Translations under genes and position numbers: made by a program
Shown: positions 55,823 through 64,000 of the stretch, piece after piece
Position numbering within the stretch: the first letter of the stretch is position 1
How the letters are laid out: each line of letters opens with the position of its first letter
From: Streptomyces sp. A2-16
Lineage (GTDB): Bacteria; Actinomycetota; Actinomycetes; Streptomycetales; Streptomycetaceae
DNA: 64,000 nucleotides
Assembly (NCBI RefSeq): GCF_018128905.1
Contig: NZ_CP063808.1
Span: 1,736,001-1,800,000, forward strand
Reading direction: 5' to 3'
Notes under the pieces: generated by a model
What the model was told of the DNA's origin: nothing
What the model saw: only the letters and a program-made list of their open reading frames with translations
Database searches by the model: none

Positions 55823-56146
55823 TCAGGACACGTCGACCTCGTAGAAACAGAGGTGGTCCTTGATCTCGGCGACGGCGGGCTTCGGCTCGGGATAGGACCA
55901 CACCAGGTCGGGTGCGTCCGGCAGGGACCAGTAGGACGCGGTCCCCTTGAAGGGGCAGTAGGTGTGGGTGTCGGAGGGGGTCAGCAGGTCGAGCCGTACG
56001 TCCTCGGCGGGGAGGTAGTACCGCGCGGGGCAGCCCGTCTCCCTGAGGATCAGCGGGCGGGCGCTCTCCGCGAGGACCTGGTCGCCGTGCACCACGCGCA
56101 CGTGCTGGTCGGCTTGCTCGATGGTGATCGTGTGTCCTTCGGCCAT
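55823..56146 (-). CDS. DUF427 protein
   Basis: 107 residues, single DUF427 (nucleotidyltransferase-like beta fold) domain: VRVVHGDQVLAES, YYLPAEDVRLDLL, THTYCPFKGTASYWS and LCFYEVDVS at the end. The conserved CPFKG cysteine is present. Function unknown; frequent next to small hydrolases in actinobacteria. Divergent from the LOG-like gene. Confidence 0.92.
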   Translation of the reverse strand: MAEGHTITIEQADQHVRVVHGDQVLAESARPLILRETGCPARYYLPAEDVRLDLLTPSDTHTYCPFKGTASYWSLPDAPDLVWSYPEPKPAVAEIKDHLCFYEVDVS

Positions 56147-56196
56147 ACCGGAAGAGCGCTCGCGGGCCCCCGGTTCTTCCCGCGTACGGTGGCGTC

Positions 56197-56736
56197 ATGC
56201 GAATCTGCGTCTTCCTCTCCGCCGCCGACCTCGACGACCGTTACACCCGCCCCGCGCGGGAGTTCGCGAAGCTGCTGGGCAAGGGCGGCCACACCCTGGT
56301 GTGGGGCGGCTCGGACGTGGGCCTGATGAAGGTGGTCGCGGACGGCGTGCAGGAGGCGGGCGGACGGCTCGTCGGGGTCTCCGTGGAGTTCCTGGCGTCC
56401 AAGGTCCGTCCGGGCGTCGACGAGATGGTGATCACCAAGGACCTCGCCGAACGCAAGAGGCTGCTCCTGGAGAAGGCCGACGCCGTGGTGATCATGGTGG
56501 GCGGCACGGGCACGCTCGACGAGGCGACCGAGATCCTGGAGCTGAAGAAGCACGGGCACACCGAGAAGCCGGTCGTGCTGCTGAACACCGCGGGTTTCTA
56601 CGACGGGTTGAAGGAACAGTTCCGGCGGATGGAGGACGAGGGCTTCCTGCCCCGCCCCCTCACCGAGCTGGTGTTCTTCGCGGAGGAGCCGGTCGGGGCG
56701 CTGGCGTACCTGGAGGAGTCGCTCGGTACGCCGTGA
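56197..56736 (+). CDS. LOG-family (TIGR00730) nucleotide phosphoribohydrolase-like protein
   Basis: 179 residues, Rossmann-like fold. VWGGSDVGLMKVVADGV and KRLLLEKADAVVIMVGGTGTLDEATEI. The usual PGGxGTxxE is here VGGTGTLDE, Pro replaced by Val, while Arg/Lys, Gly-Thr and Glu of the site remain. Likely cleaves nucleoside 5'-monophosphates (cytokinin-activating type). ATG 56197. Confidence 0.88.
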   Translation: MRICVFLSAADLDDRYTRPAREFAKLLGKGGHTLVWGGSDVGLMKVVADGVQEAGGRLVGVSVEFLASKVRPGVDEMVITKDLAERKRLLLEKADAVVIMVGGTGTLDEATEILELKKHGHTEKPVVLLNTAGFYDGLKEQFRRMEDEGFLPRPLTELVFFAEEPVGALAYLEESLGTP

Positions 56737-56759
56737 CGCGGTGATGCGAGCATGACGGC

Positions 56760-57449
56760 ATGGCTACACATGTGATCACCGGAGCGGGCTCCGGCATCGG
56801 CGCGGCGGTGGCCCGGCGGCTGCACGCGCGCGGGGACGAACTCGTGCTGCACGCGCGTGACGCGGGCCGTGCGAAGGAGCTGGCGGCGCAGTTCCCGGGA
56901 GCCCGGACGCTGGTCGGTGACCTGGCCGACCCGGACAAGCTGAGCTGGGCCTTCTCGCACCAGTCGCTGCCGGACCGGGTGGAGTCCCTGCTGCACATCG
57001 CGGGCGTGGTCGACCTCGGCCCGGTGGGCGACCTGACCCCGAAGGCCTGGCGCCACCAGCTGAACGTCAACCTGGTCTCCCCGGCCGAGCTGACCCGCCA
57101 CTTCCTGCCCCAGCTCCGGGCGGCCCGGGGCCATGTGGTGTTCGTGAACTCGGGCGCGGGCCTGAACGCGCACGCCGACTGGTCCGCGTACGCCGCCTCC
57201 AAGCACGGCCTGAAGGCCCTGGCGGACTCCCTGCGCCACGAGGAGCACGCGAACGGCGTCCGCGTCACCTCGGTCTACCCCGGCCGCACGGCGAGCCCCA
57301 TGCAGGCCAAGGTCCACCAGCAGGAGGGCAAGGACTACGACCCCTCGCGGTGGATCGACCCGGAGTCGGTCGCGACGACGATCCTGACGGCGATCGACCT
57401 CCCGCGCGACGCGGAGATCAACGACCTGACGGTCCGCCCTGGTCGCTGA
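56760..57449 (+). CDS. Short-chain dehydrogenase/reductase
   Basis: 229 residues. Cofactor motif ITGAGSGIGAAVA, LLHIAGVVDLG (NNAG equivalent), catalytic Ser in VFVNSGAG and YAASK. Residue after the second strand is Arg, suggesting NADP(H). ATG 56760, 23 bases after the LOG-like gene, so probably co-transcribed. Substrate unknown. Confidence 0.93.
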   Translation: MATHVITGAGSGIGAAVARRLHARGDELVLHARDAGRAKELAAQFPGARTLVGDLADPDKLSWAFSHQSLPDRVESLLHIAGVVDLGPVGDLTPKAWRHQLNVNLVSPAELTRHFLPQLRAARGHVVFVNSGAGLNAHADWSAYAASKHGLKALADSLRHEEHANGVRVTSVYPGRTASPMQAKVHQQEGKDYDPSRWIDPESVATTILTAIDLPRDAEINDLTVRPGR

Positions 57450-57511
57450 CGGCACAGGTGGGGGCGAGAACCGGCGAGGACCTTCTCCTGTCCCGTACGT
57501 AGGCTTCGGGT

Positions 57512-58513
57512 GTGACCGCAGACCTTCGCTTCGCCCCCGCCACCGGCATCGGCTCCCTCCCCGGCGGCGACGCCCGTGAGGCCGCCAGGACGGCCACCGG
57601 CTCCTTCGAGGCCTTCCCCTTCCTGCCCGAACTCCCCGCCCGCGGCCCCGGCGCCGACATGATCGGCCGTACCGCGGGCATGCTCGTCGAGCTGTACGCG
57701 CGCGTGGAGCCCAGCGGTTGGCGGCTCGGGGACCGGCCGGGCCGGGACACCAAGCGGGCCCGGTCCTGGCTGGGGGAGGACCTCGACGCGCTGGAGGAGT
57801 TCACCCAGGGGTACGAGGGGCAGCTGAAGGTGCAGGCCGTCGGGCCCTGGACGCTCGCCGCCGCGCTGGAGCTGAGGAACGGCGAGGTCGCCCTCTCCGA
57901 CCCCGGCGCCTGCCGGGACCTCGCGGCCTCGCTCGCGGAGGGGCTGCGGCTGCACCTGGAGGAGGTCCGGCGTCGGGTTCCCGGCGCGCAGGTCGTGCTC
58001 CAGCTCGACGAGCCCTCCCTCATCGCCGTCCTGCGGGGCCAGGTGAGGAGCGCGAGCGGCTATCGGACCCACCGGGCCGTGGACCGGCAGGTCGTCGAGG
58101 CCGGCCTGCGCGACGTCGTCGGGGTTCACGCCGGCGGCCCCGTCGTGGTCCACTCGTGCGCACCGGACGTCCCCTTCGCCCTGCTGCGAAGGGCGGGCGC
58201 GGCGGCGGTCTCCTTCGACTTCTCGCTCCTCACCGAGCGTGACGACGACGCGATCGGCGAGGCGGTGGAAGGGGGGACGAGGCTCTTCGCCGGTGTCGTG
58301 CCGGGCACGGACACGGCATTGTCAGACCCTGCCGGTAGCGTCATGGGTGTCAGGACGCTGTGGCGCAGGCTGGGGCTGCATCCGGGACTTCTCGCGGAGG
58401 CGGTCACCCTCACTCCGGCGTGCGGACTCGCGGGGGCCTCCCCCGGGTACGCGCGCCAGGCTCTCGCCCACTGCGTCCAGGCGGCGAGATCCCTCGCGGA
58501 CAACCCAGAGTAA
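57512..58513 (+). CDS. MetE-like (cobalamin-independent methionine synthase C-domain) protein
   Basis: 333 residues, only the catalytic TIM-barrel half of MetE. TGIGSLPGGDAREA opening, LQLDEPSL, zinc ligands His-Cys in VVHSCAPD, Glu, and Cys in TPACGLAGAS. Could methylate homocysteine from a non-folate donor as in archaeal-type core enzymes, or another thiol. GTG 57512. Ends 15 bases before ligA, probably one transcript. Confidence 0.9.
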   Translation: MTADLRFAPATGIGSLPGGDAREAARTATGSFEAFPFLPELPARGPGADMIGRTAGMLVELYARVEPSGWRLGDRPGRDTKRARSWLGEDLDALEEFTQGYEGQLKVQAVGPWTLAAALELRNGEVALSDPGACRDLAASLAEGLRLHLEEVRRRVPGAQVVLQLDEPSLIAVLRGQVRSASGYRTHRAVDRQVVEAGLRDVVGVHAGGPVVVHSCAPDVPFALLRRAGAAAVSFDFSLLTERDDDAIGEAVEGGTRLFAGVVPGTDTALSDPAGSVMGVRTLWRRLGLHPGLLAEAVTLTPACGLAGASPGYARQALAHCVQAARSLADNPE

Positions 58514-60721
<2,208 letters not shown>

Positions 60722-60739
60722 CGGGGAGCGGCGGTTGAA

Positions 60740-60779
60740 GGCCACCCGATCGGCGCATACCAGATGCATACGGGTGGCC
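60740..60779 (+). terminator. Hairpin after ligA
   Basis: GGCCACCCG/CGGGTGGCC perfect 9-bp stem with a 22-base loop containing GCAT/ATGC, 19 bases past the ligA stop. Confidence 0.7.
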
Positions 60780-60880
60780 GGGGCGCATTCGGGCAACCGT
60801 CGACGACCGCTGCCCGTGGAAGCCTTCTGCGGCCTACTGTTGAGATGTGCGCCTGCCGTGCCCAGCTGCGGTCGGGGCAT

Positions 60881-60905
60881 CCCCTTGCTCCTGATGAGCA
60901 AGGGG
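60881..60905 (+). terminator. Second hairpin upstream of rmdB
   Basis: CCCCTTGCTC/GAGCAAGGGG perfect 10-bp stem with loop CTGAT, then AAGGGTTTTCC. Together with 60740-60779 it separates ligA from rmdB; it could also be a leader element of rmdB. Nothing else recognised in 60722-60993. Confidence 0.7.
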
Positions 60906-60993
60906 AAGGGTTTTCCAACGCGGCGCCGTCGAGGGTTTTGTCGGGCGAACGAGCCGCGTGGCGTGGGCACCGCCGGCTGTGAGAGGGACGGGA

Positions 60994-63231
60994 ATGGAAC
61001 CGACCGATAGCGCCGCCCCGGACTCACGGCTGCGCCGGCTCGCCGGCGCATGGCGGACGAGCCGGTGGGGAGCCGGGCGGCCTTCGGAGCGTCCGGGAGC
61101 GGAGGGGCGCGCCGCCGGACCCTACACCGCGGCCCGCGGCCCCGGTGCACCACAGCTCACCGCCGAGCGCGCCGCCGGCCTGCCGCACTCCGAATCCGAC
61201 CGGCACCTGTCCTGGCCCGCCCTGCCCACGGCGGTCGTCGCGGCGGCCGGCTTCGTGCTGGGCGCGGGCTTCTACCGGGCCTTCACCGGCGGCCACGCCC
61301 TCTTCCCGTCCGGCACCGTCGGCTGGTCGCTGGCGGTGCTGACCGGAGTCATCGTCGGCCATCTGGTCGCCCTCGGCCGCGCCCGCTGGTGGGGCGGCAC
61401 CGGCTCGGGCGCCGCCCTGACCCTCGCCGTCCTGCTGCTGTACGGCTGGGTGCCCGCCGGCATGGTCAGCCTCACCGTCGTCCTGCTGGTCGGCATAGCC
61501 AGGCGCCACCGCTGGCGGCAGGGCATCCTGCACGGCGCGGTGGACATCCTCGGCATAGCCACCGGCGCCCTGGTCCTCGCCGTGTTCGGCCAGTCGCCGT
61601 CCGTCGAGACCCCCTGGAACCCCGACAGCTGGACCTTCTACACCGGCCCCGAAGTGGTCCTGGTCGCCATCGCCTACCTCGCGGTCACCCGGACCCTGGG
61701 CTGGTACCTGCACTCCTCGCGGCACGCGGGTCTGCCCACCGTGGCCCGCACCGCCCTGGTCAGACAGGGTCTGGTCGCGGTCGCGCTGCTCGGCATCGCC
61801 CCGCTGGTCTGCGTGGTCGCCGCCGCCAAGCCCCTGCTGCTCCCGCTGTTCGCGATCCCACTCATCGCCCTCGACTCCACCCTGTGGATGGCCCGGGCCC
61901 GCGCCGAGGAGCAGCTGCGCGACCCGCTGACCGGACTGCCCAACCGGCAGTGGCTCCTGGAGCGCATCTGGACCGCCCTGGACGACGCCGAACGCATCGG
62001 CGCCCGGTCCGCCCTGATGCTCATCGACCTCGACCGTTTCCGCTCGGTCAACGACACCCTCGGCCACCTCGCCGGCGACCGGCTCCTCCTGCAGATCGCC
62101 GACCGGCTGCGGATCGCCCTGCCGCGCGGGGCGGAGGCGGCGCGGCTCGGCGGCGACGAGTTCGCCGTCTTACTGCCGGTCGCCGACTCCACGACCTCCG
62201 CGACCCGGGTCGCCCGCAACCTGGTCGCCGCCCTCAGCTCCCCGCTCGACCTCGACGGACTCACCCTCGTCCTGGAGGCCAGCGCCGGGGTCGCCGTCTT
62301 CCCCGACCACGCCCTGGATGCCGAGGGGCTGCTGCGCCGCGCCGACGTGGCGATGTACCAGGCCAAGCGGGACCGTACGGGAGTGGAGGTGTACGAGTCC
62401 AAGCGGGACTCCAACACCCCCGACCGGCTCGGGCTCCTGGGCGATCTGCGCCGGGCCCTGGACGCGCACGAGGTGCAGCTGCACTACCAGCCCAAGGTCC
62501 GCTTCGACGGACAGGTCGCCGGCCTGGAGGCCCTGGTGCGCTGGGTGCACCCGGAGCGCGGGAAGGTACCGCCGGACGAGTTCATCGCCATCGCCGAGTC
62601 GTCCGGCCTGATGCCCCACCTCACCGAGTACGTCCTCGACACGGCCCTCGCCCAGGTCGCCGAGTGGCGGGCGCAAGGCCTGTTCGTGCCGGTGGCGGTC
62701 AACGTCTCCCCGCGTGACGTCCACACCCCGGGCTTCGCCGGCTCCGTCGCCGCCCGGCTGGCCCGGCACGGCGTCCCGGCGGGAGCGCTCCAACTGGAGA
62801 TCACCGAACACGTCCTGCTGGAGGACCCCTCGCGGGCCGCGGACACCCTCGCCGCGCTGACCGGGCACGGCGTGAAGATGTCCCTGGACGACTTCGGCAC
62901 CGGTTACTCCTCCCTGGTCCACCTGCGCCGCCTCCCCGTCAGCGAACTGAAGATCGACCGCTCGTTCGTGGCCAAGCTGGCCGTCGACACCGAGGACGCG
63001 GAGATCGTCCGCTGCACGGTCGACCTCGCCCACTCCCTGGGCCTCCTGGTCGTGGCGGAGGGCGTCGAGGACGACGAGACCTGGGAGCGTCTGCGCGACA
63101 TGGGCTGCGACGCCGTACAGGGCTGGCTGGTGGCGGCGGCGATGCCGCCGGAGGAGACGACGGCGTGGCTGCGGGCGCGGGGTTCGCGCGGTTGGCAGCG
63201 TCCTCGGGCGGCCCTGCCGGCGGCCGAGTAG
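60994..63231 (+). CDS. rmdB: Membrane GGDEF-EAL protein (c-di-GMP turnover), RmdB-like
   Basis: 745 residues. About seven to eight helices (residues ~65-300), GGDEF domain ([15 protein letters not shown], active site LGGDEFAV near 386; the inhibitory RxxD site reads RGAE), then EAL domain: EALVRW near 511, [36 protein letters not shown]. All phosphodiesterase metal residues appear present, so EAL is probably active. Position next to ligA and domain order match S. coelicolor RmdB, which affects development. ATG 60994 with GAGAGGG upstream. Confidence 0.93.
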   Translation: MEPTDSAAPDSRLRRLAGAWRTSRWGAGRPSERPGAEGRAAGPYTAARGPGAPQLTAERAAGLPHSESDRHLSWPALPTAVVAAAGFVLGAGFYRAFTGGHALFPSGTVGWSLAVLTGVIVGHLVALGRARWWGGTGSGAALTLAVLLLYGWVPAGMVSLTVVLLVGIARRHRWRQGILHGAVDILGIATGALVLAVFGQSPSVETPWNPDSWTFYTGPEVVLVAIAYLAVTRTLGWYLHSSRHAGLPTVARTALVRQGLVAVALLGIAPLVCVVAAAKPLLLPLFAIPLIALDSTLWMARARAEEQLRDPLTGLPNRQWLLERIWTALDDAERIGARSALMLIDLDRFRSVNDTLGHLAGDRLLLQIADRLRIALPRGAEAARLGGDEFAVLLPVADSTTSATRVARNLVAALSSPLDLDGLTLVLEASAGVAVFPDHALDAEGLLRRADVAMYQAKRDRTGVEVYESKRDSNTPDRLGLLGDLRRALDAHEVQLHYQPKVRFDGQVAGLEALVRWVHPERGKVPPDEFIAIAESSGLMPHLTEYVLDTALAQVAEWRAQGLFVPVAVNVSPRDVHTPGFAGSVAARLARHGVPAGALQLEITEHVLLEDPSRAADTLAALTGHGVKMSLDDFGTGYSSLVHLRRLPVSELKIDRSFVAKLAVDTEDAEIVRCTVDLAHSLGLLVVAEGVEDDETWERLRDMGCDAVQGWLVAAAMPPEETTAWLRARGSRGWQRPRAALPAAE

Positions 63232-63240
63232 CCGTTCCCG

Positions 63241-63264
63241 CCCGCACCGCCGGTGCGGGTTTCG
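63241..63264 (+). terminator. Terminator after rmdB
   Basis: CCCGCACC/GGTGCGGG 8-bp perfect stem, 3-base loop, followed by TTTCG, 9 bases past the stop. Confidence 0.8.
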
Positions 63265-63400
63265 TGGCAGGGTGCGGGTGGCCCCGGTGGGGCTCGATCG
63301 GCGTCGGCGGCCGCGGCCCGGCAAACCGTTTAACGGCCCGAGCCCCCCGCCCCCTAGGATTGAGCCCAAACCACACACACTCACCCCAGAGGATCGCTGC
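63265..63400 (+). promoter_or_regulatory. gatCA promoter region
   Basis: 136 bases after the rmdB terminator. TAGGAT near 63354 resembles a -10 box with TTAACG about 19 bases upstream; GAGGATC precedes the gatC ATG. Assignment is tentative. Confidence 0.35.
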
Positions 63401-63697
63401 ATGCCTGGCATCACGCGCGAGGAGGTCGCCCACCTCGCACGGCTGGCGCGTCTGGAGCTGAAGCCCGAAGAGCTCGAGCACTTCGCAGGACAGCTGGACG
63501 ACATCATCGGCGCGGTCGCACGCGTCAGTGAGGTCGCCGACCAAGACGTACCGCCGACCTCGCACCCGCTCCCGCTGACGAACGTCATGCGGGCGGACGA
63601 GGTCCGTCCGTCGCTCACCCCCGAGCAGGCGCTCTCCGGCGCCCCGGCCCAGGAGCAGCAGCGTTTCAAGGTGCCGCAGATCCTGGGGGAGGACTAA
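63401..63697 (+). CDS. gatC: Asp-tRNA(Asn)/Glu-tRNA(Gln) amidotransferase subunit C
   Basis: 98 residues. [38 protein letters not shown], and the C-terminal belt [11 protein letters not shown] that wraps GatA/GatB. Usual length. ATG 63401 with GAGG 8 bases upstream; gatA follows after 5 bases. Needed to make Gln-tRNA (and Asn-tRNA) by transamidation. Confidence 0.96.
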   Translation: MPGITREEVAHLARLARLELKPEELEHFAGQLDDIIGAVARVSEVADQDVPPTSHPLPLTNVMRADEVRPSLTPEQALSGAPAQEQQRFKVPQILGED

Positions 63698-63702
63698 TCG
63701 CC

Positions 63703-64000
63703 ATGACGGACATCATCAAGCTCACCGCCGCCGAGACCGCCGCGAGGATCGCTTCCGGTGAACTCACGGCCGTGCAGGTCACCGAGGCCCACCTGGCCCG
63801 GATCGAGGCCGTCGACGAGAAGGTGCACGCCTTCCTGCATGTCGACCGCGAAGGCGCCCTCGCACAGGCACGCGCCGTCGACGAGAAGCGGGCGAAGGGC
63901 GAGAAGCTCGGCCCGCTCGCCGGCGTCCCGCTCGCGCTGAAGGACATCTTCACCACCGAGGGCATCCCGACGACCGTCGGCTCGAAGATCCTCGAGGGCT
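63703..64000 (+). CDS. gatA: Amidotransferase subunit A (partial, runs off window)
   Basis: First 99 codons. [34 protein letters not shown], and [13 protein letters not shown] with the catalytic Lys of the amidase Ser-Ser-Lys triad; the serines lie beyond the window edge. Glutaminase subunit supplying ammonia to GatB. ATG 63703 with GGGGGAGG upstream overlapping the gatC end. Confidence 0.96.
   Translation, partial: MTDIIKLTAAETAARIASGELTAVQVTEAHLARIEAVDEKVHAFLHVDREGALAQARAVDEKRAKGEKLGPLAGVPLALKDIFTTEGIPTTVGSKILEG

Overview
The window is high-GC actinobacterial chromosome, almost certainly Streptomyces. Evidence: strong third-position GC in every gene, frequent GTG/TTG starts, Streptomyces-type dispersed repeats, Tat-exported enzymes, and a gene order (glgX, L,D-transpeptidases, EF-hand protein, serine/glycine operon, oligopeptide ABC operon, mnmA, ligA, GGDEF/EAL protein, gatCA) that I recall from the S. 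coelicolor core chromosome. No rRNA, no complete tRNA and no CRISPR array was seen.

Layout. 1-5.2 kb (minus): three ABC exporter half-transporter genes. Two form a textbook heterodimer; the third, cut by the window edge, has lost its P-loop. 5.2-9.0 kb: a drug-type ABC pair (ATPase plus permease) and a NarL-type two-component system behind a perfect 22-bp palindrome. 9.0-21.7 kb: secreted sulfatase, glycogen debranching enzyme, two paralogous lipoprotein L,D-transpeptidases, enoyl-CoA hydratase, a small anti-sigma-like ATPase, a deacetylase-like lipoprotein with an altered first metal motif, a beta-propeller lipoprotein, a GNAT protein, an EF-hand protein, a MOSC protein and a GH25 lysozyme.

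22.0-28.5 kb is a decayed accessory island inserted beside the 3' end of sdaA. It opens with a truncated MFS gene and the tail of a MmyB-type regulator. A second diverged copy of the last ~24 codons of sdaA, short integrase-arm-like repeats, and the 3' half of a tRNA-Thr with its terminator follow. A 213-bp direct repeat flanks a 5'-truncated RHS/ricin-lectin polymorphic toxin with a CAE...CxxC deaminase tip and two downstream candidate immunity genes (one YwqK/MORN-like). Broken regulators and an AbiEii remnant complete it.

28.5-33.9 kb: gcvT-gcvH-glyA-sdaA, transcribed leftwards behind a tandem glycine riboswitch, a glycine/serine catabolic unit; a P-loop protein and two SseB-like (serine-sensitivity) genes follow on the other side. 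36.0-42.4 kb: five-gene oligopeptide ABC importer with a strong hairpin directly after the binding-protein gene. 42.4-52.7 kb: secreted M1 peptidase, TRIC-type channel, esterase, thioesterase-like protein, WYL regulator, Gly/Pro-rich lipoprotein, TetR regulator divergent from two small membrane proteins, cysteine desulfurase and a Tat-exported multicopper oxidase. 52.8-64.0 kb: amidase, mnmA (a likely user of sulfur from the desulfurase nearby), small enzymes, a MetE-like protein, ligA, the c-di-GMP protein RmdB, gatC and the start of gatA.

Recurring theme: several short tandem duplications (124 bp at 19.1 kb, ~91 bp at 48.2 kb, 14-bp and 17-bp arrays) sit at gene 3' ends.
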